From: SAR202 cluster bacterium
GTDB lineage: Bacteria > Chloroflexota > Dehalococcoidia > Lucifugimonadales > Lucifugimonadaceae
Reading direction: 5' to 3'
Length of the DNA stretch: 64,000 nt
NCBI GenBank assembly: GCA_016872495.1
Contig: VGZT01000007.1
Span: 1 to 64,000, forward strand
The notes below the pieces were generated by a model, which had not been told where the DNA came from, did not search any database, and saw nothing but the letters and a program-made list of their open reading frames with translations. A program made the position numbers and the translations under genes. Numbering within the stretch: position 1 is the first letter of the stretch; each line of letters opens with the position of its first letter. Shown piece after piece: positions 14,748 to 23,106 of the stretch.

Positions 14748-17639
14748 CTAGTCGCCTTTCAGAGCATCAGCCAGCACCTCAGCCAGGTGTCTGGCCTTCC
14801 TGCCGGCGCCGAACTCGGTCTGCTCTCGACAAGACACCCCGGTGACCGCGATCTGGGTGTCGGCGGAAGCGCTGCGGATGAAGGGAAAGAACCGGTCTTC
14901 ACCGACGGCCAACGAGACCGCCACATGCTCCTTTTCGTAGCCGAATGAGCCCGCCATCCCGCAGCAGCCGGCGTTGATCTCGGTGACGCGGTACCCGGCA
15001 GGCATGCGCAGGGCCTTGAGCGAGGAGGCGGTGCCGGTCAACGCCCGCTGGTGGCAGTGGCCAAGGAACGCGACGTCTCGCTTCAGGTCCGTGAACGTGG
15101 GCTGCGTGCCGCCGTCCCCTGCGATCCCGGTTAAGAGGTCTTCGAGCATCCTCGTGCCGGCCGCGACCACCCGTGACCGGTCGTCGTCAAGCAGGTCCGG
15201 ATATTCGTCCTTGATCGCCATCACGCAACTCGATTCACAGCCGACCACCGGAATGCCTTGCTGGACGTACGGATACAGCAGGTCAACATTGTGACGGGCG
15301 TTGGCGGTCGCCCGCCCGAGCATGCCCTTCGAGACCATCGGCCGCCCGCAGCATTTGCGATCGCGGAGCACGACCACTTCGAAGCCGGCCGCCTCGAGCA
15401 GCCTGGTGGCGGATACGCCGATCGACGGATAGTTGAAGTTCATGAACGTGTCGTGGAACAGGACGACCTTCCCACGGGTCCCCCCGCGCACCGGAGCGCG
15501 GGCGTCCCACCATTTCTGGAACGTCCTGTGCACCACGCGTGGTATCGGGCGGCGATGGTCAAAGCCAACGAAGGTCTCGAGAAGCCGCCTCGCCGGCGCG
15601 GACCGGTTGACCAGGTTGGCTACCGGCGCCAGCGGCGCGGCCGCTGCGTTGAGGCCGTGAATGTTTCCGATCATGCGGTTGCGCAGAGGGATCCGGTGCG
15701 ACTTGTAGTAGCCGTCGAGGAACTCGTACTTGATCTTCGCCATGTCGACGCCGGAGGGACATTCGGACTTGCACGACTTGCACTCCAGGCAGAGGTCCAG
15801 GACATTGAACATGCGCTTGGAGTGAAGCTGGTCGAGCGGCAGCGCGCCGGACAGCGCGGCTCGTAACGCGTTGGCGCGGCCGCGCGTCGAGTGTTCCTCT
15901 TCCCTGGTCGCCATGTAGGAGGGGCACATCGCGCCGGCATTCAGCTTCCGGCAGGCGCCGACCCCGTTGCACATCTCGACGGCGCCGGCGAAGCCGCCCT
16001 CTTTCGCAAAGCTCATCCTGGTCGCTACGGGTTGCGTCTTGTAGGCGTCGCCGTAGCGGAGATTCGAAAGCAGGTGGGGCGTGTCGAAAATCTTGCCGGG
16101 GTTCATGATGCCGCGCGGGTCGAACGCCTTCTTGACGTCCCGGAACGAAGCGGTCAGCTTCTTGCCGAACATCTTCTCGGTCCAGAAGCCGCGCACGATG
16201 CCATCGCCATGCTCAGCCGTGTTCGCGCCGCCAAACTCCAGGACCAGGTCCGCCACGTCTTCGGCGATGGCATAGAGGCCCTCCATCCCCTCCCGGGTCT
16301 TGAGATCGATCACCGGGCGGATGTGGAGGCAGCCGACGCTGGCGTGGCCGTAGTAGCCAGCTTCATTGCCATGTCTTTTCATGAGCTCGTCGAAACGGCG
16401 GACATACTCGGGCAACTTCTCAGGCGCAACCGCCGTGTCTTCTACGAAGGGCAGTGGCTTGGCCGGGCCAGGGACGTTCATCATCAGGCCGAGGCCCGCC
16501 TGTCGCATCGCCCACACCTGCCGCTGGTCCGCAGGGGACAGCACGCGCGTCGTCGCATAGCCGAGGGCGGCACGCTTGAGGCGCTGATCGAGCGCGTCCA
16601 GTCGGGCCACGACCTCCTTTTCGGAGTCGCCCGCGAACTCGACCACGAGGATGTCACTGGGATCGTCCTGCAAGAAACCGAGGTTGCGAGCGAAGCCGAG
16701 CGAGCGCCGGGCTTCGCGGATGATCATTTCGCCGATGTGCTCGACCGCAGTGGGCTTATCCTCGAGGATGGCCACGGTCGCTTCCATCGCTTCGATGATC
16801 CCGCGGAAGTGGACCACGGCAAGGCCCCTGGCCTTTGGAATGGGTTCCAGGTGGAGTCGAGCGGCCGTGATCGCAGCCAGGGTCCCTTCTGAGCCGACCA
16901 TAATCTGCGTGAGGTCCATGCCATCCCCGCGCAAGACCCGGTCCAGGTTGTAGCCGCCGTTCCGCCGCAGGATCTTCGGGAACCGCCGTTCGACCTCATC
17001 GCGGCTCGCCTCGGCGATCTGTTGGACCGAGCGATAGATGTCGCCTTCCAACCCCCGGGCGCTCAGTTTCGACTCGAGTTTGCTACCTGCCAACTGCTCG
17101 AACACCGCGCGTGTGCCATCCGACAACACGGCGTCGATCTGCATGACGTGATCGACCGTCTTCCCGTAGCGAATCGAGGTCGCGCCGCATGAGTTGTTGC
17201 CCATCGCGCCGCCGACGTTCGCCCGGCTCGTGGTCGAGGGGTCCGGGGTGAAGAAGAGGGAGTGAGGGCGCAGCTGGCGGTTGAGCTCGTCGATCGTGAC
17301 GCCCGGCTCAGTCCTTACCCAGTTCTCCTCGGGACGTATTTCGAGCACGTTGTGCATGTACTTCGAGAAATCGAGGACGACGGCATGGTTTACCGTCTGG
17401 CCGGACAGACTCGTGCCGCCACCGCGGGGCAGCACTGGGACACCGTTGCTGCCGCAGACCTCCATGACCGCCTGCACGTCGTCTGCATTGCGCGGCAGTA
17501 CGACGCCTACGGGTTCGATCTGGTAGATCGAGCCATCCGTGCTGTACATGGCGCGCGTGTAAGGGTCGAATCGCACCTCGCCGGAGACCACGCGCTCGAG
17601 CGCGTGGCGAAGGTCATCGGACGGATTTCTGGTGCTCAC
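14748..17639 (-). CDS. FAD-linked oxidase fused to Fe-S/CCG-domain reductase (GlcD-GlcF/Dld-II type)
   Basis: A 963-residue fusion. The N-terminus is a PCMH-type FAD-binding domain (VPVLPRGGGTSLSGQ; MGNNSCGATSIRYGKTVDHV), followed by the FAD-oxidase C-terminal domain. A ferredoxin-like module (CLECKSCKSECPSGVDMA, near 612) and two CCG-type cysteine domains follow (RKCCGRPMVSKG; NAGCCGMAGSFGYEKEH). Such proteins oxidise D-lactate, glycolate or other 2-hydroxy acids and pass electrons to the quinone pool; the substrate here is unknown. The GTG start overlaps the exchanger stop (GTGA). The length is typical of the fused family. Confidence 0.85.
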   Translation of the reverse strand: MSTRNPSDDLRHALERVVSGEVRFDPYTRAMYSTDGSIYQIEPVGVVLPRNADDVQAVMEVCGSNGVPVLPRGGGTSLSGQTVNHAVVLDFSKYMHNVLEIRPEENWVRTEPGVTIDELNRQLRPHSLFFTPDPSTTSRANVGGAMGNNSCGATSIRYGKTVDHVMQIDAVLSDGTRAVFEQLAGSKLESKLSARGLEGDIYRSVQQIAEASRDEVERRFPKILRRNGGYNLDRVLRGDGMDLTQIMVGSEGTLAAITAARLHLEPIPKARGLAVVHFRGIIEAMEATVAILEDKPTAVEHIGEMIIREARRSLGFARNLGFLQDDPSDILVVEFAGDSEKEVVARLDALDQRLKRAALGYATTRVLSPADQRQVWAMRQAGLGLMMNVPGPAKPLPFVEDTAVAPEKLPEYVRRFDELMKRHGNEAGYYGHASVGCLHIRPVIDLKTREGMEGLYAIAEDVADLVLEFGGANTAEHGDGIVRGFWTEKMFGKKLTASFRDVKKAFDPRGIMNPGKIFDTPHLLSNLRYGDAYKTQPVATRMSFAKEGGFAGAVEMCNGVGACRKLNAGAMCPSYMATREEEHSTRGRANALRAALSGALPLDQLHSKRMFNVLDLCLECKSCKSECPSGVDMAKIKYEFLDGYYKSHRIPLRNRMIGNIHGLNAAAAPLAPVANLVNRSAPARRLLETFVGFDHRRPIPRVVHRTFQKWWDARAPVRGGTRGKVVLFHDTFMNFNYPSIGVSATRLLEAAGFEVVVLRDRKCCGRPMVSKGMLGRATANARHNVDLLYPYVQQGIPVVGCESSCVMAIKDEYPDLLDDDRSRVVAAGTRMLEDLLTGIAGDGGTQPTFTDLKRDVAFLGHCHQRALTGTASSLKALRMPAGYRVTEINAGCCGMAGSFGYEKEHVAVSLAVGEDRFFPFIRSASADTQIAVTGVSCREQTEFGAGRKARHLAEVLADALKGD

Positions 17640-18880
17640 TTTTCCGGAGCCGAATGTCTGTGGCCCATTCCTGCGCGCTCCCTGACCAGGTCGACGAACT
17701 CGACGGTTCGACTCCGGAGGGAGCTGATGTGGACCGGGGCGAAGATCAGCATTCCGGCCGCCATCGCCAGGAACAGTATTCCCATGGCGTAGCGTTCGTG
17801 TGTCGTGTTGAAGAAGAGGTTCAGGCCGAACAGGCCGATCAGCGCGAGGGCGCCGAGGGCGCCGATCCGGAGCTTCGAGATCAGGATGACGGCGAAGACG
17901 ATCTGCGCCATCGTGAGGAATACCTCGGCCTGCTGACGATGGTCAAGTGGGAGGGCCAGCGCGTGGCCTACCGAGATGCTGAAAACGACCGGCAGGGATG
18001 CGACCAGCAGGCTCCACTGGTTGACGGCGGCTGATATCAGCGCTGCTATCCCCAGCACCGGCTTCCCGCGCATGGTAAAGATCACGGCGACCAGCATCTC
18101 TGGTGCTTCCGAGGCAAGCGGGGCGACCCACTGGACCAGGATGAATTCGTCGATCGCGAAGCTGTGGCCGGTCTCCACGAGACCTTCTGCGAACGGCCCG
18201 GCGAACATTACCACCGCCACTCCGGCGAAAACGAACAAGGCTCCGATAACCGCCTTGCGAAGCATCGGGCGCAGCTTCACGATCTCGGCCGGCGGGCCAG
18301 GCAGTTCCTCGTCCTCGTGGCCGCCGGTCCGAGAGACCAACCAGAGGTAGGTTGCGAAAAGGGCCAGCAGCACGGCGGCGTCGTGAAGGGCGATTTCCGA
18401 GCGAACGAACATCCACGTGGAGTAAAGGGCGGCCAGGCCCAGCACGAAGATTTCCGGCGTCAGGGCAGGCGTGAGTTGAACCGACTTCCTGCTCCTGAGC
18501 CAGTAGAGGAGGATCACGAGGGGCCAGCCGAAACCCGACAGCAGGCGGTTGGCGCCCGTCAGGTTGGCCGCGGGCAGTGCGAATGCGGCGGGTGCAGGAC
18601 CGCCTTCCAGGTACGAACTGACGCCTGGATCGGCGCCGGCCTTCCACGCGAACGCCATGTCCACTGCGTATTCGGGGAGGATCGTCAGCAGGGCTACTGC
18701 CGCGATGGCCAGCCCCGCCGAGATCATTGTTTGCGCCGCTTCTGCGCCCCACGCCAGCAGGAGCGCGGCACCGAGGATTCCGACCCCGAAGATCGAAGAT
18801 GCAACCGCCGGCTGGTGGATGTCCACGAAAGTGCGGATGCAGATCGCCGGCACGGTCACGAGCAGGGCGGCAATCAGCAA
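17636..18880 (-). CDS. Sodium/calcium exchanger-family membrane protein
   Basis: A protein of about 414 residues with roughly ten hydrophobic segments and two inverted-repeat signatures. These are AIAAVALLTILPEYAVDMAF in the first half and VAPLASEAPEMLVAVIFTMR in the second. They correspond to the alpha repeats (ion-binding acidic residues in L-PE and SEAPE) of the Ca2+/cation antiporter superfamily. The central loop is hydrophilic (GGHEDEELPGP). The start is a TTG at 18880; no better in-frame ATG is close, so the N-terminus is uncertain. It heads the operon with the FAD oxidase and the stress protein. Confidence 0.75.
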   Translation of the reverse strand: MLIAALLVTVPAICIRTFVDIHQPAVASSIFGVGILGAALLLAWGAEAAQTMISAGLAIAAVALLTILPEYAVDMAFAWKAGADPGVSSYLEGGPAPAAFALPAANLTGANRLLSGFGWPLVILLYWLRSRKSVQLTPALTPEIFVLGLAALYSTWMFVRSEIALHDAAVLLALFATYLWLVSRTGGHEDEELPGPPAEIVKLRPMLRKAVIGALFVFAGVAVVMFAGPFAEGLVETGHSFAIDEFILVQWVAPLASEAPEMLVAVIFTMRGKPVLGIAALISAAVNQWSLLVASLPVVFSISVGHALALPLDHRQQAEVFLTMAQIVFAVILISKLRIGALGALALIGLFGLNLFFNTTHERYAMGILFLAMAAGMLIFAPVHISSLRSRTVEFVDLVRERAGMGHRHSAPEK

Positions 18881-18963
18881 CGCCCAGTTCTTGTTTATCG
18901 CAGCACTCCGATTTGGCGGCGGCGGGCGATTGCCCGCCCGGTGCGGACGCGGAGCTTGAGCCG

Positions 18964-19806
18964 CTACATCGTCCTAACGATCAGGTAGGTTTGCAACCCC
19001 CTGGGCGTCTTGACACGAATCTGGTCGCCGGGCGCCCGGCCAAGGACCGCCGAACCGACCGGGGACGCGCTGGAGATCTTTGCCTGGAGCGGGCTGGCCT
19101 CGTTCGGCGCCACGATCTGGAAGGTCGTAGTCCGGCCGGTGCCCTTGTCCTCTAGCACGATGGTGCTGCCGAGGCCAATGCGGGCGCCCGCGGTGTCGAT
19201 CGACTCGTCGATTACGGAAGCGGCGCGCAGCGTGGCCTCGATCTCATTGATCTTGCTCTGCAGCATCCCCTGGGCCTCCCGGGCGGCCTCCAGCGGGGCG
19301 TTCTCGCGCACGTCCTTGTCGGCCGCGGCGCGGTGGATGTCGTCTGCGATCTGGCGGCGCTCTTCGCGGTACTCAGCGAGCTTGGTCGTGAGCTCCTGGT
19401 AGCCCTGCTTGGTCAGCCGCACGACCGTCCGTTCGACGGTGGTCTGGTTACTGCGAGCTGTGCTGGTGCGCCCCTTGCGGAGACGCAGGTGCTGGGCCAG
19501 CGAGACCTCGATGACGCCTTGCTTCTTGAGGTAGCCGAGGAACTTCTTGACGATTTCGAGGCGGGCGACGGCATCGGGCGCCGTGCCGCGCGCGCTCACC
19601 AGGTCGCTGTATTCGCCAATTTCGGGCGCTGCGAGGGTCGTGGCCTTGCGGCCGCCGCCCACCCAGCGGAGGAACCGAGAAAGTTCCGCCTGGACGCGCT
19701 TGCGGTCTTCGGCAGGGATCTCACGCATGTAGACGACCAGGGCGTCGTTGAGTCCCCTGGACTCTGCATGGCCGTTAGTCTCTACTGTGTCAGTAACAAC
19801 CGCCAT
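18964..19806 (-). CDS. GreA/GreB-type transcript cleavage factor fused to a recombinase core-binding-like domain
   Basis: A 280-residue protein of two parts. Residues about 18-112 look like the SAM-like core-binding domain of tyrosine recombinases (VQAELSRFLRWVGG; VARLEIVKKFLGYLKKQGVI; SLAQHLRLRKG). Residues about 125-280 are GreA-like: a coiled-coil (LTKQGYQELTTKLAEYREER) whose tip carries the acidic DKDVRENAPLEAA, then the FKBP-like domain (IGLGSTIVLEDKG; SPVGSAVLGRAPGD). GreA rescues backtracked RNA polymerase by stimulating transcript cleavage. The N-terminal domain lacks any catalytic domain and may bind DNA or protein. It is divergent from rpmH. The fusion is seen directly; its role is inferred. 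Confidence 0.8.
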   Translation of the reverse strand: MAVVTDTVETNGHAESRGLNDALVVYMREIPAEDRKRVQAELSRFLRWVGGGRKATTLAAPEIGEYSDLVSARGTAPDAVARLEIVKKFLGYLKKQGVIEVSLAQHLRLRKGRTSTARSNQTTVERTVVRLTKQGYQELTTKLAEYREERRQIADDIHRAAADKDVRENAPLEAAREAQGMLQSKINEIEATLRAASVIDESIDTAGARIGLGSTIVLEDKGTGRTTTFQIVAPNEASPLQAKISSASPVGSAVLGRAPGDQIRVKTPRGLQTYLIVRTM

Positions 19807-19856
19807 GCCTTGAACCCTCTTCTCTTATTGTCATAAGCGCGTCAGATCCTCTCTTG

Positions 19857-19885
19857 ATTCTAGAAATCAGCCCGATGGGAGTCAA
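19857..19885 (-). promoter_or_regulatory. Promoter of the GreA-fusion gene
   Basis: On the minus strand, TTGACT (19880-19885), a 17-base spacer and TAGAAT (19857-19862). Each hexamer matches five of six consensus bases, and the -10 is about 50 bases upstream of the ATG at 19806. Confidence 0.65.
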
Positions 19886-19906
19886 ATCTTGACAATGCGG
19901 TCTGCT

Positions 19907-19936
19907 TTGACACTCGATTCCGGCAGCACGTATAAT
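19907..19936 (+). promoter_or_regulatory. Consensus sigma70 promoter of the rpmH operon
   Basis: TTGACA (19907-19912), an 18-base spacer and TATAAT (19931-19936). Both hexamers are perfect consensus, 25 bases upstream of the rpmH start. It is back to back with the promoter of the GreA-fusion gene. Confidence 0.85.
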
Positions 19937-19961
19937 CATCACGTTTGAGCAAGGAACGAAC

Positions 19962-20099
19962 TTGACAGTAAGAACGTACCAACCGAAGAAACGCCGCCGG
20001 GCCCGAGTTCACGGTTTCAGGACACGCATGCGCACGCGCGGCGGACGTACGGTTTTAAGCCGGCGCCGGGCGCGTGGCCGGCAGAAGTTGACCGTTTAA
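19962..20099 (+). CDS. rpmH: Ribosomal protein bL34
   Basis: A 45-residue, extremely basic protein of the large ribosomal subunit. The core [19 protein letters not shown] and the ending [12 protein letters not shown] are diagnostic for bL34. The TTG start is preceded by AAGGA at a suitable distance. As in most bacteria it is followed by rnpA, and it is driven by the consensus promoter at 19907-19936. Confidence 0.95.
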   Translation: MTVRTYQPKKRRRARVHGFRTRMRTRGGRTVLSRRRARGRQKLTV

Positions 20100-20127
20100 T
20101 AGCCGCTGCTAGAAAAGCGCGGTCTCG

Positions 20128-20511
20128 TTGCGACGGGTACAGCGCCTGACACGGCGCTCTGAATTCGAACACACGCGGACCCACGGTGTTCGCGCTGGTG
20201 ACCGTCTCTTCGGGGTCGTGGCAGCGCGGAGCGATCAGGACACTACGCGGTTTGGGCTGGCGGTTAGCAAGCGGGTCGGCCGCGCGGTCGTGCGCAACCG
20301 AATCAAGCGGAGAATCAGGGCGGCGCTCGACGGAATGCCGTTCTCGGAGGGTTGGAACGTAGTCGTTTCTGCGAGGCCAGCAGCAGCCGGCGCAGATTTC
20401 AGCGACATCGCCGAATCATTGCGCAAGCTGAGCAGCCGACTCAAGCTGCTCAGACTTGAAGGGCAGGCCGGAACCACCGAGCCCCCACGATCGGCGACGA
20501 CAGCTCGTTAA
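20128..20511 (+). CDS. rnpA: Ribonuclease P protein component
   Basis: A 127-residue protein partner of RNase P RNA in 5' processing of tRNA precursors. The N-terminus is [19 protein letters not shown]. The RNA-binding signature [20 protein letters not shown] is clear. The C-terminus is longer and less conserved than usual. TTG 20128 gives the normal family start. It sits between rpmH and yidD in the classical order. Confidence 0.93.
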   Translation: MRRVQRLTRRSEFEHTRTHGVRAGDRLFGVVAARSDQDTTRFGLAVSKRVGRAVVRNRIKRRIRAALDGMPFSEGWNVVVSARPAAAGADFSDIAESLRKLSSRLKLLRLEGQAGTTEPPRSATTAR

Positions 20512-20518
20512 TCCAGAT

Positions 20519-20791
20519 ATGAAGCAAACGATCCTGACCCTCTTACGTCTCTACAAGGCGGCGATCTCACCCTACTGGCCCGGTGCCTGCCGGTATGAGC
20601 CGACTTGTTCCGCCTACGCGACGGAGGCGGTCTCAACTCACGGGGGCCTGAAAGGTTCGTGGCTTGCGATCAAGAGGGTCGCCCGCTGCGCGCCCTGGGG
20701 CGCAGGCGGATTTGACCCGGTCCCGGAGCGCGCCGGCGCGCGCCCGGACGTTAAGTCAGCTGGAAGATACGCGGGCTCCACCAACAGATAA
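20519..20791 (+). CDS. yidD: Membrane protein insertion efficiency factor YidD
   Basis: A 90-residue protein with the family hallmarks [30 protein letters not shown] and [15 protein letters not shown]. YidD proteins are small amphipathic membrane-associated factors that assist YidC-dependent insertion. The open frame extends upstream into rnpA, but ATG 20519, seven bases after the rnpA stop, gives the conserved start [13 protein letters not shown]. The C-terminal extension past the PVP motif is unremarkable. Confidence 0.92.
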   Translation: MKQTILTLLRLYKAAISPYWPGACRYEPTCSAYATEAVSTHGGLKGSWLAIKRVARCAPWGAGGFDPVPERAGARPDVKSAGRYAGSTNR

Positions 20792-20822
20792 CAAGTTCCG
20801 CCCGGACCAACGGGCGAGATTC

Positions 20823-22121
20823 ATGTGTCCAACGACCCGGAGGGTCGCCACGCAAGCCAAAGCAGTGCCAAGGAAAAGGGGATTGAGCGCGCGCGGGGCG
20901 GCCATCGCATTTGCATTGCTGGTCGCGCTGAGCACGGTCCTCGCGTGTACCGGGAACTTGAGCCCAAGCGGCGGGTGGGCATCACCGGTGACCTCCGGCG
21001 ACTGGGTATACCAGGCGACCCGGCAGGGATCGCTCATCAGGGTCGACGCGAAGACCGGCCTCCGGGATCCAGCGTGGCAGTTTCCAACGGAGGACCAGAA
21101 GTTTGGCGTCATCTACGGGACGCCTCTGGTCACCGATAACGCCGTATACGCCGCCGCATACACCTGCCGTGGCGACAAGTGCGAGGCAAGGGTCTACGCA
21201 GTTTCGACCCGCGACGCGACACCGCTGTGGAGCGAACGGCATTTCGCGCTCGAAACGCAGATCGTCGGGCCGCTCGCCCTGAGCGGCGAGACGCTGCTCT
21301 TCGGCACGGCCGATATCGAACGGGATCGCGGCCGGCAGGGCTACCTGTACGCGATCGACGCGCGTCCCGATGCCGACAAACCCCTGTCGGAGCGGATCGG
21401 CAACCGCTTGAAGTGGCGAGTGCCGGTCGGCGGCAAGATCTGGGGCGGGGTGACCGTCGCGAATGGCGTTGCGTACTTCGGGTCGATGGACCGGAGCATC
21501 TATGCCGTGAACATCTCGGACCAGCTTGCCGCCGGCGCGAGCCGGGTCCTGTGGACGTTCGAGGCCGAAGGGGCGTTCGTTGCGCGTCCGGTCGTGGCCG
21601 GCACGAAGATCTATGTAGGCGACTTCCGGGGCCAGTTCTACAAGCTGGACGTCGAAGCGCGCGCAGCAGACAGGACCCGGCGTACGCTGGACGCCCGGCG
21701 CGAATGGTCCACGGAACTCGAAGGATGGGTCTGGGCCGAGCCGGCGATCGGCGACACAGCGGTCTTCGCGGGCACGCTTGGCGGCAAGGTGTACGCGCTT
21801 GATATCGCGACCGGCAGGTCGTCCTGGGCCACGCCAACCCAGATCGAAGGGCAGGTGATCGGATCGCCGACCATCCTCGGGGCACCGGGGACGCCCACGC
21901 TGGCGGTCCCGTCCAGCAAAGAGGACGTCTGGCTGCTGGACCTTCGCTCTGGAACGGTGCTTGGCGAGTTCAACACCAGGGCGGCGGTCGACGCCACGCC
22001 CGTAGTGCGTGACGGCTTCGTCTACATCCACAGCCGCAACGACCAGCTCCAGACCTTTGCGATTTCGAGCCGGGCGCGCGTGAACTGCATCCAGACGATC
22101 GGCGCGAAGGCATGCTCATGA
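20823..22121 (+). CDS. PQQ-type beta-propeller lipoprotein between yidD and yidC
   Basis: About 432 residues. A basic N-terminal stretch precedes a hydrophobic signal (FALLVALSTVLAC) with a lipobox cysteine, so the mature protein is probably membrane-anchored outside the cell. The rest is repeated beta-propeller strands with PQQ-like blade motifs such as GDWVYQATRQGSLIRVDAKTG, YAIDARPD and GKVYALDIATGRSSW. It resembles BamB-like scaffolds, but no outer-membrane assembly genes are seen. ATG 20823 is chosen because the longer frame overlaps yidD. Its place inside the insertion-factor operon suggests a role in folding or assembly of exported proteins, which is inference. Confidence 0.75.
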   Translation: MCPTTRRVATQAKAVPRKRGLSARGAAIAFALLVALSTVLACTGNLSPSGGWASPVTSGDWVYQATRQGSLIRVDAKTGLRDPAWQFPTEDQKFGVIYGTPLVTDNAVYAAAYTCRGDKCEARVYAVSTRDATPLWSERHFALETQIVGPLALSGETLLFGTADIERDRGRQGYLYAIDARPDADKPLSERIGNRLKWRVPVGGKIWGGVTVANGVAYFGSMDRSIYAVNISDQLAAGASRVLWTFEAEGAFVARPVVAGTKIYVGDFRGQFYKLDVEARAADRTRRTLDARREWSTELEGWVWAEPAIGDTAVFAGTLGGKVYALDIATGRSSWATPTQIEGQVIGSPTILGAPGTPTLAVPSSKEDVWLLDLRSGTVLGEFNTRAAVDATPVVRDGFVYIHSRNDQLQTFAISSRARVNCIQTIGAKACS

Positions 22122-22161
22122 CGTCGCACCGCCTTCGCATTACCGGGGCACGGAGGTCCTG

Positions 22162-23106
22162 ATGGAGTTCCTGGGGATCCTCTGGACCGAGATCATCATG
22201 CGGCCGATGATCAACAGCATCGCGCTGCTCCACGTGTTGCTGTTCGACAACCTGGGGCTTGCGATCATCGTCTTCACGGTCATCATCAGCCTGCTGATGT
22301 TGCCCTTAACGATCCGTCAGACCAATCAGATGAAGGCGATGTCTGCGCTGCAGCCAAAGGTCAAGGCGCTGCAGGAGAAGTACAAGGCGGGCGGTGATCG
22401 CCGGAAGCTCTCGTCTGAGACGATGGCGATGTACAAGCAGGCGGGCGTCTCGCCGATCGGGTGCCTTGGCCCCATGTTCATCCAGATGCCGATCTGGATC
22501 GGCCTTTACCAGGCGATCTTCCGCGTGGTCCCGCCCACGCCAGAGGGCCTGGCTTCGCTGGCCAAGGCGTTCTACTTCTGGAACCCGGCTCAGACCAGCG
22601 TCCCTCTCGGCAGCGACTTCCTTGGCATGGACCTGGTAGGCCTGGTCTCGGGCCAGCCGATCCCGTTCAACTTCCTGTTCCCGGTGCTGGTTGGCGTCTC
22701 GATGTGGATTCAGCAGAAGATCACGACGATGCCTTCGCCGGATCCGAAGCAGGCCCAGACCAACATGATGATGCTCTGGATGCTGCCGATCATGTTCGCG
22801 TTCTTCGCGTTCCAGTTCCCGGCCGGGCTGGCCCTTTACATACTCTTCTCGAACGTCATCAGAGTTGGGATTCAGTGGTTTGTGACGGAGCCTGCGCAGC
22901 GCTCGCAGCTATTCAAGCTTCGCAACTCCGCGCCCCAGCCGACGGCAGCTGCCGTCGAGCCTGCACGCGGAACGTCCGATTCGGACAAGGAGAAACAGAC
23001 CGATGGCGACTCGTCAGTTCACAGCGAAGACGGTGGCCGAAGCAACCGACCTCGCGCTCGTTACGCTCGGACTCAAGCGCGAAGAAGTCGAAATCGCCGT
23101 CGTTAA
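22162..23106 (+). CDS. yidC: Membrane protein insertase YidC/Oxa1
   Basis: A 314-residue insertase. Transmembrane helices start at about residues 25 and 120, with further ones after residue 165. The cytoplasmic helical hairpin is rich in Lys/Met/Gln (TNQMKAMSALQPKVKALQEK). It shows the conserved PIWIGLYQAIF and FPAGLALYILFSNVIRVGIQ. It lacks the large periplasmic domain of Gram-negative YidC, like monoderm-type insertases. The C-terminal tail is strongly basic (RYARTQARRSRNRRR), as expected for ribosome contact. The last 104 bases overlap the start of jag in another frame. Confidence 0.93.
   Translation: MEFLGILWTEIIMRPMINSIALLHVLLFDNLGLAIIVFTVIISLLMLPLTIRQTNQMKAMSALQPKVKALQEKYKAGGDRRKLSSETMAMYKQAGVSPIGCLGPMFIQMPIWIGLYQAIFRVVPPTPEGLASLAKAFYFWNPAQTSVPLGSDFLGMDLVGLVSGQPIPFNFLFPVLVGVSMWIQQKITTMPSPDPKQAQTNMMMLWMLPIMFAFFAFQFPAGLALYILFSNVIRVGIQWFVTEPAQRSQLFKLRNSAPQPTAAAVEPARGTSDSDKEKQTDGDSSVHSEDGGRSNRPRARYARTQARRSRNRRR

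Noticed and set aside
15891-16892. Plus-strand frame of 333 codons inside the FAD/Fe-S oxidase
   Set aside because: Antisense to a 963-residue protein with strong domain motifs, with no independent support.
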